Source: Beaufortia kweichowensis
Taxonomy: Eukaryota; Chordata; Actinopteri; Cypriniformes; Gastromyzontidae
NCBI GenBank assembly: GCA_019155185.1
Contig: CM032809.1
Span: forward strand, 8,329,200-8,393,199
Length of the DNA: 64,000 nucleotides
Direction: 5' to 3'
Every line of letters starts with the position of its first letter. Position 1 is the stretch's first letter. Below, piece by piece: positions 12,074 to 23,489 of the stretch. The translations under genes were made by a program, and so were the position numbers. The notes below the pieces were generated by a model. That model was not told the origin of the DNA. It made no database searches and saw only the letters and a program-made list of their open reading frames with translations.

Positions 12074-12260
12074 TCATCACCCGAAAGTCTAAATTCTGTC
12101 ATCATTTATTTACCCTTGTGTTATTCAAAACCTGTATATGACTCTTTATTCTGTGAAACACAAAAAAAGCTATTTTAAGAAATGTCTCGGTGGTTTTGTG
12201 TTTATAGAAAGAAAGTCAATGGGGTTGTTTGGTTACCAACATTCTTCCAAAATCATTTTC
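12074..12260 (+). mobile_element. Diverged MITE-type repeat
   Basis: The words 'gtcatcatttatttaccc', 'aaacctgtatatgactc', 'gtgaaacacaaaa' and 'gaaatgtctcggtggtttt' match the 8726 copy in order. The ends are worn. Confidence 0.55.
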
Positions 12261-12717
12261 TGTGTTCTTGACTACCCAAGAAATCAATACTTTCAGGAGG
12301 GTATATATCATGTATAGTCTTGCTGAAAAGTACATTAAAACTCACATCGAGAGCAGACCAAATGAGTCACAGTAATGTACATTGACTTCACAACATAAGC
12401 ATACAGAACAGAATGGCACTTCAGAGTAACAGTGAACACTGTGCTAGTGAGGTTTGTATGCAACAGTGACCGACCGGATTCCCGAGCGTCACCATAGCAG
12501 CCTGATCTTAAACATCTTTAAGAAGTAGATACACAGGTGAGCAATGGGCACTTGGTATTATCCACACTGTGATGCGAGACGTCTTGTATGGCACACACAC
12601 GCAAAACCGTCAGGAGGTAAAGAATCTGTGCACATGGTCCCTTTGAAGCTGAAGACAATCACAAGATCACAACAGAGTTCTTGTTTTGAAAAACAGTGAT
12701 GCTGGAATGAAACAAGT

Positions 12718-14830
12718 CTATGTGACGCTGCTTTCATCCACATTCCCCTCTTCCACACGACCGGCACCAACACCCAGGACTCCAGAACCGAGTCCTAAAA
12801 GAGGCCCAGATGATGTCATGCCAAGACACGACACTCCACTGCTGCTGATTGAATGTTGAGGAGACAAAACCGACCCTACGCTTCTGTTCTGGTTGGTCTC
12901 ACCGCCGGACTGAATCTTCAGGTGATGTGGCGGAGAGATAACCGATCCGTCTGCACTGCCGGCACCCCCGCCGCGCCTCTCACAATGCGAGCGATGCCTC
13001 ATAAAACTGTCACGCCACATGAACTTCTTCCCACAGGCGTGACAGTCGTACGGTTTCAGACCCGTGTGAGTTTTCATGTGTTCTGTGAGGTGATGCTTCA
13101 TCTTAAACTTCTTGGAGCAGACGGGGCAGTGGAAAGGCCGCAGGTCCAGGTGCATGTTGATGTGCCGGTCCCGCATGCTTTTGTGAGTAAACGTTTTCCC
13201 GCAGTGACACATGTAGACCTTACCAGAGCCGCCGGCCCCTCCGCCGTCCAATCCCTCGATGCCACTGCTTAAAGAAGCTTGCCCGGGGTAAATGGACCGC
13301 TCCGTGTTCAAGACTGCCTTTCAGAGACATTCCTCCCGAGAGCCCCAGTGGAGATGTGGATTCAAGGGCAGCTTGATTGTACAGGAGAATCTGGTTTCCT
13401 TGCATATCCAGAGGAAAAAGCTGAGCCCTGGCAGAAGCGGACTGAACCGAGCCGAGCAAGGCAGAAACGGCCCTGTTGGTACATTGCCCGGGATTCTCAG
13501 GAGGATGATGAGAAGACGTCTGGTCCATCAAACCCCTCTCAAACTTGAGGTAGTCTTCTGAAGACTGGCAATAGTCAACCTACAGGTAGAAGAAACAATT
13601 ATAAACAGATGGTTCAATATATTGGTAATAAAATAAAATCTGTGAGAATTTATAATATAATTTGTTTCACCTGTGGCTCCATTTCAGCATCTTCTCTAAG
13701 TCCCGAGAGGGTCCGAACATTTGATATGTTAAATGTCCTTTCTCTCTCTCTGGCCATCTCAATCTCTCGTTCCTCTTCATCCTCACCCCCTTCCTCTCCT
13801 GACACCACGATGAGGTCATCGTCTCTCGAGTTCTCCGTCTTCACCACCACCCACTGTTTTCTTGGCATGATGCTCGGCTGACTGTACGACGGGCGCTTTT
13901 GAGGTGGCGATGCATCTCCATCTTGATACGAAGAAACTCCAAAGCTGTCGCTCACCCCGACCTCTTGATCCGAGACGGAGGTGGAGTTCTTCCGCTTCCC
14001 ACCTCCCCGTTCTCTTTTCCTAGGAAACAAAAGCTCATCGTCTTCTTCGTCGTCTTCGATCAGAAAGCCCTCCTCGCCACCGGAGGGGGTGCAGTAGGTG
14101 GGAGTGGAGTGGACCGCGCTTTCTGCCGCTGCTCCGGTGGTCACCACGGCCCCTCCGAAGTTTGCGTCTCGAGGGCTGAAATAGTTGGTGCTGCTGGGAG
14201 ACTGGCTCTCGCTGAAGGAAGGTCGGCTAGGAGGTTGAGGAGTAGATGGCATGTCTTCTCCGTCAACCTTGTTGGGACAGGCGTTGCTCTTTTCTCCCGT
14301 TCCCTGAGGTCCACTTGTACCTCCTTTCCCCTCCTTGAGAAGCTCAGTGCATTTGTCCACAATGTGCCACATCTGAAGCACGCTGCCGACGGTGAGGTAG
14401 TTCACGATGTCTTCACGTAGCATACGCAGCTGTCCGGTGTAAGCACAACTTAGGACACTTTCGAAGGCTAGGGGGTCCATGACGGCTGGGATGGAGACGG
14501 TCGACATGTTTTTTAGCAGCACCTTGTGTGAAGAGAAACACTACAAGTCAGAATGATAGAACTTACTGATTTTGAGTTTGGTATCTTTCAAAGGCAAAAA
14601 CAAACCTGGTCATGAAAGTAAGGTGATGATGCGGCCAGGACACATCTGTGGGCTTTAAACACCTGACCCTGCACATGGATGGAGAGGTCACAGAGATGGC
14701 CTTCCTCACGTTGTCGATTCAGGCTGTCCAGCACTGACGCCTGCACTCTGGGAAAACACACCTGCACCACTGATGAAGTGGATGAACCTGCCGAATCACC
14801 ATAGCCTTGCTCCACTGCGGCCGACTGCAT
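12718..14830 (-). CDS. zbtb22: BTB and zinc-finger transcription factor ZBTB22
   Basis: ZBTB22 (BING1 in human) is a nuclear BTB/POZ factor of the MHC region, presumably a DNA-binding repressor. Three coding exons: 14606-14830, 13671-14522 and 12718-13579, all phase 0. Exon 1 and the start of exon 2 encode the BTB domain (GHLCDLSIHVQGQVFKAHRC, FESVLSCAYTGQL). Exon 2 continues with a low-complexity acidic linker. Exon 3 encodes three C2H2 fingers near the C-terminus (CHCGKTFTHKS, CPVCSKKFKMKHH, CHACGKKFMWRDS). The final exon is 862 bases, one more than a multiple of three, and the frame changes near 13311-13320 between LSGGMSLKGS and NTERSIYPGQ: a probable one-base insertion. Corrected length is about 645 residues, like human. 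The start codon follows a splice acceptor (ctgcag), so a non-coding first exon lies upstream. Human gene order beside DAXX and TAPBP supports the name. Confidence 0.88.
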
Positions 14831-14832
14831 TC

Positions 14833-16320
14833 CTGCAGACGATAAGTGTCAGAATATAGCAGTTTTAATGAGAGTTTGTTTGGTTTGAGAATAATAATGA
14901 AAACTTTGACAGTGGTTAAATTAAACTAGTTGAAGTCTTCATTATCTAACTTTATCAGGTTGATGGAATTGCCACAACATGTCATGTGTATTTACATAAA
15001 GTTAAAATGTGTTTACATTAGATTAAAAACAAATGAAAACAAATAACTAGATATTTCATTTCAGCCTCTCCAATGTCATTCTATGGGTTTATTTGGTTTT
15101 TCATCTGCTGTTTAAACATTTCAAGTCTTGTACACTTCTCCTCAAGAAGCCGATGATAATTCAAGGGTTTATGACAAACAGCGTGACATGAATTATGTGC
15201 CAAAGTTTTGTTCAGAGAAAGTAGTATGCAAGATAACAATATGCTAGATAAGAAAATGCTTTGCAAGCACCACTAATAAGTTTACAAGAGAATAATAAAA
15301 AAAGGTTTGCTTTGCAGGTACCACTAATTAATAATTTCTTGTATATTATACATAAACAGGTTATTTTATAGACTCCCAATGGTTTCTTATCAGGCTAATG
15401 ACAGTAAAGTTATAATAAGAGGAATACAGAAAAAACAGTTTGGCTGATTTTTGAGCATTTCCATGTAGTGAGATGTCATTTTATCATTGTATTTTCCTAT
15501 TTCAGTATGGAATTTTATCCAACAACAATTGTACTGATGAAATGTACATCATACTGTAGCAACCAAGAAGTTTCTGATAGAAATAATATATTATATATAA
15601 TAGAAGAATAATTCAGTAATTCAGTTTGGATTAGTGATTTTCTTTCGATACAGCAGATGATACAGCAGATGATATATTGTCAGGTCCAAAGAACAAGGGC
15701 CACTGACCAGACACCGTATTTATTCACTTTATTGACTTTTAGTGACGTGAGCTTTACAGTTTAATAACGACGAGAGATTTCGTGAATATAGTTTTCTCCA
15801 TCTGTTTAAAACGTAATCTTGGTGTTAAACCGGGAGAATCAGTAGAAATGTTTCATTATCCACCAAAGTTGCAATAATGTTTGACTAATAGCTCCTGGCT
15901 TTAGTGACTCGCTGTCGGATTGCATTCAACTTTAAATCACACCAAACAAAGACATTTGGGTTTTCCAACTGTATGACTGAGAAATATATATTTTAGTCTG
16001 AAGGATTGAACATGGACTGTCCGTGTTTACATTAGCCAGCCGCTGCGAACCGATCCATACAGCCCGTGGCCTTAAGAAACACATAAGAGAACTGTATTAT
16101 AAATCAGTCGTTTTATAAGCAGTAAAATATCTTACCTGTTTAAATATCTGTGTCAGACATCAACAAATGGATTTTCATAATGTTAAATTGATCTTTCCCA
16201 CCGTGCTGAGTCTAATGGTGGACTGACATCAGGTTAGAGTCTGCAGACGGACTGCTGCTTTCACCTTTAAGAATCCCAGACAGCTGCGCAGACTCTGCCG
16301 ACAGAAAACACTGGAGCGCT
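14833..16320 (-). other. zbtb22 first intron and 5-prime leader
   Basis: On the minus strand a donor (aacag|gtaaga, exon edge at 16136) is the best match for the acceptor just before the zbtb22 start codon at 14833. A non-coding first exon is therefore placed at about 16136-16300. The intron is AT-rich; nothing else was recognised. Confidence 0.5.
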
Positions 16321-16334
16321 GTTGTTATGGCAAC
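16321..16334. promoter_or_regulatory. RFX X-box-like palindrome near the zbtb22 promoter
   Basis: GTTGTTATGGCAAC is one base away from the palindromic RFX X-box GTTGCCATGGCAAC. It lies just upstream of the inferred zbtb22 first exon, in a GC-richer patch. RFX proteins regulate ciliary and MHC class II genes; a role here is inferred. Confidence 0.5.
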
Positions 16335-16587
16335 AAAGCGCCGCTTTAAAACGTAAACCATCAAAAAATTTTATATATTTAAGTAACATAATGTGATAAT
16401 TTAACTGCAGATTAATGTGAAAAACTGTTACATTATCCAAAAATTTAAGACATTATGTAGAATAACGAAAAAAATATAATAGTCCCTTTTTAATAAAAAT
16501 ATAATGGTAATAATACATCGACTAATTAAAAAACCCGAAAATAAACAAATTTCGTTGTGAATCGTATGGGCCGTAATAGTTTCTCAA

Positions 16588-16602
16588 CCACTAGGGGCCC
16601 TC
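16588..16602 (+). promoter_or_regulatory. Possible CTCF-type site
   Basis: CCACTAGGGGCCCTC resembles the CTCF core CCACTAGGGGGCGC. It lies between zbtb22 and kifc1. Motif evidence only. Confidence 0.35.
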
Positions 16603-16924
16603 AAAAAACAAGCAACTAAAAATCTAAATATTTCAAAGTGGTTGGTTATTTTTACAAGAAACAAATGTTTGTAGTTATTTTAAACTCTAAAATATTTCAT
16701 TGCTAAGGAATTGTGAGTCAGGGGGCTTTAAAAAAATTGTTGAGGAGAACCAAGCCTTGAAGCCAAAGACCATGTTCATGTAGACATCATACCTGCAGAG
16801 GGCGATGTGGAGTCTGATGGCAGTAAAGAAGCTTGTTTAACGGTGTACAATATCAAACTTTAGAATATTACAGGAACTATGGTAATTTTAGCATTGGTAT
16901 TTTACCATTTATATATGAATGTCC

Positions 16925-17010
16925 AACAGGAATGCTCCTGGTAGAGCACTGGGTTAGCAGTACAAAAGGTTGTGGGTTCAACTCCCAAGAAACGTGTTAT
17001 GTACAAATTT
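16925..17010 (+). mobile_element. tRNA-derived SINE head remnant
   Basis: The stretch 'tggtagagcactgggttagc' resembles a tRNA A-box arm and 'ggttgtgggttcaactccca' a B-box arm. The acceptor-stem pairing of a working tRNA is missing, so it is read as a SINE head rather than a tRNA gene. Confidence 0.6.
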
Positions 17011-17191
17011 ATAGCTAGATAGATATTAAAATTGCACAAAGTTGCAATCTGTAACTTTTGCCTGTCTAACACCATCTATATTTAAAACAACATTTCACAG
17101 CTTTAATAAATTCAAGTACACAAACCACACAATTAGAGAGCACTTGGCATTATAGTTATGCTGAACACTGCATTACATGCCAAAATGGAAA

Positions 17192-17197
17192 TTTATT
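17192..17197 (-). terminator. Probable kifc1 poly(A) signal
   Basis: The minus strand reads AATAAA about 230 bases beyond the kifc1 stop codon. Confidence 0.45.
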
Positions 17198-17422
17198 GAG
17201 TTCAATTACAAGTTTACATACAATATGCATTTGATGGTTGAAAAACAGATAAAAAAATGTGTTTGCCAATCAGATTGTACATTAAAATGCATCACATAGA
17301 TATAAAAATGCATCTCAAAGCAAGAGTAAAGAGAGTAAAGATGAAATAAGTGAAAGAATCAGATAAAAAGTTAAAAACATTTACAAATGAAGACAACAGT
17401 GGAAATGAAAATCATGGCTATA

Positions 17423-20400
17423 TTACTTCCGATTAGCAGAGGCTGTACCGATGACACAGTCGTTTACCTGCAACACAGAAATCACATCAAGTTTAATCTC
17501 CATAAAACGGGTGACTGAAAACAAACTCTTTATTTAATACTGACCTTGCTGGCAAACCGCAGAGAATTCAGACTCTCACTGAAGCTCTCTTCCTCAGGTG
17601 ATATATTGACAAACATCAAACTAAATACATAAAAATAAATGCATTTAAACCTATAAATAAGCATTCTACTTTGCAATAAATCTTTTTGAAATGACACATG
17701 AAACAAAGACATTCTGCTTACGTTTTGCTGTTTCCTCCAAGGCAATTCTGCAGAAGGTAAGTGAGCTTTGAGTTACGATAGGGAACAAAGCTGTCCTGTA
17801 AAGTTTAAGAGACAAAACGGCATTAAACACCATCATAGTAACAGTTTTAAGTAGTCTTTTTTTCTCTGAAAACTATTTTTATTATAATATATTATACACT
17901 ATATTTTGCAAGAATAAATTGTCATATAACTAAGCATTAGATACAGCTTACTACATCAGTGTACCTTGTTGGCCAAAGCAGCTATCACAATGCCCAGGTT
18001 GGTGAGGGAAGAGTTGATGGCTGTCATTTCTTTAAAGCGTTCTCCTTGTGACTGACTCTTCTGCACTCGTTCACTACCAGCCAAATCCACCAGACACAAT
18101 GTAGCTGAAAAGATTACAACATCACAACAAACATTAAAAAACATTTTCCTCCCCCTTAAGATAAGGCTTTTCTCTCTTCCAACCTATATATCCAATTCTC
18201 AAGTAGGCGTTTTCAATAATTTCCTCACATTAAATATAGTGCATTTTAAATACCACAGTCACTACGGAATCAGATATTATTATGAGCTACTTACACTTGC
18301 ATTTGGTGTCTCGTGCAGTGTTTTCTCCCTCTATGTCTAGCTGGAACACAGAGTGAGACCGTGAGGATTGATCGTTCATGCCGGTGCGGGCAGTCGAGCG
18401 GTTCTGGTTTGCCAACATGATCAAGTTGTGCACCTAAAACACAAAGAATTGCATCTTTATATATGCTTCTTGCAGTTTATTTACTCACATTTTAAACTTT
18501 GATGCTAAACTGCTTAATCTTAAAATGCACAAATTATTATAAGAAAGCCTACACACTGTTGCACAATCCAAAAACTTTGCATGAGCATCCAGTCCTGGCA
18601 ACATTGGCTAATTTGGGGTTGCTTTTAAAAATCTAAGCAGTCTGTACTCTTTAATTAGTACTTTAAACTTAATTGAAACACTACCTCATCTTCATTGTTG
18701 ACTTTTTGGTAGGTCAGGTTGGTAACTGTGATCTCTGTATTGGAGACCTTCCTGATATCATGTTCGGGTCTCTTGTTCGGCTTTCCCGTATACAGAAGGT
18801 CTCGAAGGGTCTCGTTGTAGATCTCCACAAAGCTGGCAGTGAAAGTGTACTAAAGAAAACATAAAATCATCCCATTAATTGCAAACCACCATCATCTTTG
18901 ATTGCAAGCTTGCTTTATTTAATTATACTATAGATTCAGCAGATGAAATTGAAATTTTTGTTGATCTTACCTTCCACCCTTGCTCACCGAGCGCTTTGGC
19001 ACACTTAAATATCTGCTGGACACCACGTGGAATAACTCCCCAAAGTTCCTCCATATCACCTCCTTCCATAGTGAATGTCTTACCGCTGCCAGTCTGGCCA
19101 TAAGCAAAGCAACACACATTGTACCCATCCAAAGCCGACTGCACCAGCAGGGAAATCTCTTCGAAAACCTCGCTTTGAGCAGTACGTGGGCCAAACACGC
19201 GGTCGAAGCTGAAGTTATAGCTCTTCTGCGTCTCAGCTGTGCGACCAGTGTGTGACTAGAGTAGAAAAGAGGAAATTGTAGAGTATGATCCCATGTTTTC
19301 ACAAGAAAAAACATGAGCATGCAGATTTGCATTTACCTCCTCCATTTTGGCCAGTGTGAGAGCTTTGTTATCATGGGCAGGCAACTGGATATGCTGAATA
19401 TCAGACTGATTGCCGGTCAACAGTGGACGTACCCTACAAAAGACTCTGATGTTGCCCTAAAAACAGAGACACAAAGAACCATCCTATTACTTCCCATTAT
19501 ATTCTACAAAAAACCCCACTTACTTTACACTGTGTCCTAAGCAAGAACAATGTGAATTTTTGTCTACAAAAAGTAAAAATGCATTAGATTTTTGATGGAT
19601 GATGTTCAGGGTTTCACCACAGCTTACTTTAAGTTCTTGAATGGTATTATGAAGTTTCCTTCGCTCCATTTCTCCAAAATGCAGCTCTTCTCGTTGACGG
19701 GCCACAATCTCTTCAAGGTTCCTGACCATCTCCTGATTCTCCTTCAAACTGTCCTGACACCGGCTCAGTGCAGAGGTCTGAATGGAGAGCTGAGTCTGAG
19801 AAAGAGGAACATTATAGTTACAAAGATAACAGAAACACTTCCAAAAGAATGATCTGATCGCCAGTGGTCATGTACCTGTACATTACGAAGCTCAGACTCC
19901 AGATGGTCCCGGAGTCCCTCCAAAACCTTGTGCTCCTCAGTTAGCCTGTTGAGATTTTTCTTGATTTCATCTCTCTCTTTAGAGGTCAGCTCCAGGTCAT
20001 CTTTCACAGTGGCCAACTTTTCCAGCTCTTCTTCACAATCCCTACAACACAAGTTGTTATATTAGACAAATGCTGTGCCATTAGCTTAAGTTATTTACTC
20101 GAGTTTCTTTATACACTGACCTGAGACGCTTTTTGAGACTATTATTCTCCTCTTTGATTTCAGCCTCACGCCTTTGGGATTTGGTTATGGAATCCTTCAG
20201 ATTCTCATTCTCCTGATTGACATATTTTACTTTAGACTGGTAGTTATGGACCTTGGCCTCCATGTCACTGACTTTGCCCTTCAGGTCCCATCCCGGCCTT
20301 CGTGACAGACTTGAACCTGTAGTTGCTACAAGTGAATAAACATCAGTAAGTCATTTTATAAAACAATTAGTAGACTACTGCATTCCATTCAATTTATAAA

Positions 20401-21244
20401 CTGATTTTAATTGCATGTTACCTTTTGCAACAGCTGCAACTGGTCTTTTCTGGTCACCTTAATACAGATACAATGTTCATGTTAAGTTCACAAAAGATCC
20501 CAGATGTGATTTATCGCTATCCATCTACAGTATAAAGCAAGGTTTTTAAAATACCTCTTGAAGGGGCAACAGCGACTGTCGCAGCTCCGGTTGGACGTAG
20601 AGGTTTGGCTGATGAAGACAGAGAGAGAATATAAAGAATCTATGCTTTATTACATCTGCTATTTAGCGAAACATTCCTAAAGTCATAATGTCATGATAAA
20701 TCCAAACATTACTAACCAGGAGCTTTGACCGGCACAGGACGTCTGAGAGGCACAACACTAGCAGGTTTAAACCTCTGTGGTGGATCTGTGTCCACCTTAC
20801 GCATTTTCTTCTATAAAAACAGATTCAGTTTATTAAGTATACATTTAAACAACATAAATGAAAATAATACAGAGTACAAGTAAAATAATAGACCTGCGCA
20901 GGCTGTTGTTGCTCCCCATCCATGCTAGAAGCGTGTGCACGTTTCCCAGACATAACTGGGAGGCGGGACGATGTATTCTGTAAAATTACCAACATGTTTA
21001 AGGGTTGAACTTCGTTAGACATGAATGACAGCACAGGGTACTTCAGAGATGTAGTAAAGATGTTTTGAAGTAATACATTCAGCTCTCTCACTAAACTGTT
21101 GTTGTGGCACATAACATTTAATGTGTATTATTTTACATCCATAGAATATATATACACAACAATAAAAAATAGATTGAGCTCCCCATGCACGTTGATGTTG
21201 ACAGGCATGATTCATATAATCAAAAACCTTACCTCTTTGTTCAT
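17423..21244 (-). CDS. kifc1: Kinesin-14 motor KIFC1 (HSET)
   Basis: KIFC1 is a minus-end-directed C-terminal kinesin that cross-links spindle microtubules and focuses poles. Sixteen coding exons fit without a break: 21233-21244, 20894-20977, 20717-20810, 20555-20608, 20422-20457, 20121-20325, 19876-20041, 19628-19795, 19337-19456, 18971-19255, 18685-18849, 18295-18433, 17965-18104, 17722-17795, 17545-17620 and 17423-17467 (620 residues). Order: a basic tail; coiled coil about residues 95-273; neck GNIRVFCRVRP at 274-284; P-loop GQTGSGKT at 366-373; switch I NDQSSRSH at 483-490; switch II DLAGSER at 516-522; C-terminal ISPEEESFSESLNSLRF. The first coding exon is only four codons (MNKE) and splices to NTSS, creating a KEN box, the degron read by APC/C. 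That start fits phase and splice sites; the ATG at 20942 region (MSGKR) is a weaker alternative. Confidence 0.95.
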
Positions 21245-21657
21245 AGATCTCGTTCAGTTCTTCTTTAAAACAAACCCAAAACAAACACAGAACCCAAAAC
21301 ATTAGTTAACGTTAGTCAGCCTGGCAGATTGATTTCTATCAAAACCATACACAACAACGTCACATTTACAGATTTACACAGTTTAAATAAAATGAAAGTT
21401 GCTAATGTAAAAACACAAAAACAACCAGTAGCTGATCGTAGTATTTGATCGTAGTCGCTTAACTTTACAAAAGCGCACATACGCCCAATAAGCGTTACTT
21501 TGATACATAAATGTCACCAAATGGAGCAAATATTTACATTGCAATACTTACTGTTGATGTATAGAGATAAATACAAAAACACACACCTTTTATAGAGGAA
21601 ATTGAGAACTACGATGCTAAAACACTCCCCGCAATAATGTCCAGAAGCCGTTTGGAT

Positions 21658-21722
21658 TTCAAATTGAAAATGTGTTTAGTGGCTGTGCCCGCTGCTCTCT
21701 GATTGGTCGGATCTTAACCAAT
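21658..21722 (-). promoter_or_regulatory. kifc1 promoter: CHR and two CCAAT boxes
   Basis: Minus-strand reading gives CCAAT (from ATTGG at 21702-21706), an opposite CCAAT at 21718-21722 and TTTGAA at 21658-21663. The latter is the cell-cycle homology region bound by MuvB/DREAM. Paired NF-Y sites with a CHR are typical of G2/M genes, matching the role of KIFC1. The distance to the start codon is about 420 bases. Confidence 0.6.
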
Positions 21723-21729
21723 CAATACA

Positions 21730-23484
21730 AAGCACAGATTCTGGATCCGCCTAAATGGACAACAACAGCCCTTCCTTAAAAAATACAACATAAAACATAT
21801 TTCGATATATAATATATAAAATATATAAAAAATGGTTCGGTTTTCATAACATGTCTTTATTAGAGCATAAATAATACAGTTTACAGAGAAGTTGGAAATG
21901 CCAAGGCAAGATATTATTTTTATATTTATTAAGATGCATAATGTGAACAAAAGTCATAAAGATCACAACAGAAACTTCACCCTACAAAAAAACATAACGA
22001 ACACGAACGATTGTTGCGAAAAAGTAAAGACCTCACATGCCGGAAATCATTTTGGCGGTAAGGTTTTTATCATTTTGACCTCATTTACCGGAAGTAAAGT
22101 CGAGCGGAGTCGGACAGCCCTTCGAGAGAAAAAAATTGAAAAAAAAAATTGAGGGAAAAAAATCGGTGAATCCAAGGGGTTCGGGCGGATTTGGACGAAG
22201 TTTCCGAACTGTCCCAGCCCGGAGGAGCCCTGGGGGTTGAAAGGGAATCGCCAGCACCGGTAATTAACATAGAGTTATGAGTCAATTGTGAATTATTTCT
22301 CCAAATTCGAGCAACTCACACGGGCGCTTCTCCCCCTGTCTCGCCAGCCGGAAGTCTGCATGAAGCTGCGTCTCTCTCGCATTGGCGTCGACGATTTTTT
22401 TTCTCTTCGTTTTTTTTTTATCCACGACTTTTTTTTCTTTTTTTATTTTCTCAGCCTGGCTAACCGAGAGAGGGATGGAGGCGTGGGGGTATTATTGTTT
22501 GCGAGCGGAAGTTTATATGTTGTATAGTTAGTGACAGCGCTTCTTTGCGCGGATAACAAAAGCTGACATTTTAATGGAGGCTGGTTAGGAAAGCCCCGAT
22601 ATCATTAATGGGCGTTTTTCGTATTGTTCCAGCTACTTTTACTTAAGACTGTTCATGCATATGTTATTAGCGCTAGGCCACTAAATTGCAGAGCAGTATG
22701 TGCATAAAACGCGCCTACAGACCTTACAAAACGAATAAAAAGCGTTTTTATTCCAGCAAGTTGAAAGTCGATTGATTTTATTTTGGCATGCATACGAAGG
22801 TAAACTAAATAAGATGTCGTATATGGACAGTATTCTGCTTATACACTCAACGTTTTCTGTGATTTTCTTTGAATCAGTAGTTCAGATAATCTTTGGCGCA
22901 GAATCGCGAGACGACGCTTTATGTTTATAGCACGCGCTTGCTTTTGCGCGCCCATGCAATATATGCAACTCCTTCCCATCTTTAATGCAATAAACTACTG
23001 CAGCAGACAACAAGTTGTGTGTGTATCTAAATAAAACTCCAAAACATGAGATGGTGTAAATTATGTGATGATCTTGTTTTTTTTGCCTTTAACTCATTTA
23101 GGTAACATCCACAGTACGCACAACTTTTTTGTTATGCATGTCAGATTCACTTTTTTGTGCATGCATCATGATTCCTAACCCAATATCATGCTTCTTTGCC
23201 TGTCCCACACTGGGTCATCCCTTAAATTCTTTGCCTTAAAGTCATATAAAGGCATAATTGTCACAAGAATAAAATGCATGATGGTTAGCAGATATTACAA
23301 TGAACGTTTTCACAAGATTAAGGTTACACCATGTAGCCTTGTTGGATTTTGTTGGACGCTTGGGTGTCAAAGTGAATACACCCTTCCGGAAACCATACCT
23401 GAAACAAAAAGGCGGGTGTCATTTCACAACTGTTGCCAAAGGCAGAGTGGGTGTTTTACAAGTTATGTTGCTTTTCAATTTCAG
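21730..23484 (+). other. znf384-like 5-prime leader exon and first intron
   Basis: The stretch 22040-22258 is GC-rich relative to its flanks and ends at a donor-like sequence (caccg|gtaatt). It is the likely non-coding first exon, 300-500 bases from the divergent kifc1 promoter. The T-rich run 22390-22460 and the following sequence to the acceptor (tttcag) at 23484 are intron. Confidence 0.5.
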
Positions 23485-23489
23485 AAATA

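Larger units (their letters stand above)
10726..12717. other. Tail-to-tail spacer between daxx and zbtb22
   Basis: daxx and zbtb22 converge here. Part of the right side is probably zbtb22 3-prime UTR. It holds a SINE remnant and a MITE-type repeat described separately; no further gene is seen. Confidence 0.55.
16335..17422. other. Spacer between zbtb22 and kifc1
   Basis: AT-rich spacer. It includes a CTCF-like word (16588-16602), a SINE head remnant (16925-17010) and, on the minus strand, the probable kifc1 3-prime UTR with AATAAA at 17192-17197. No gene was recognised. Confidence 0.5.

Noticed and set aside
13899..14420. A long plus-strand frame across zbtb22 exon 2
   Set aside because: It is the antisense shadow of the zbtb22 coding exon.
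16925..17010. A tRNA gene
   Set aside because: A- and B-box-like words are present but the stems do not pair; better read as a SINE head.
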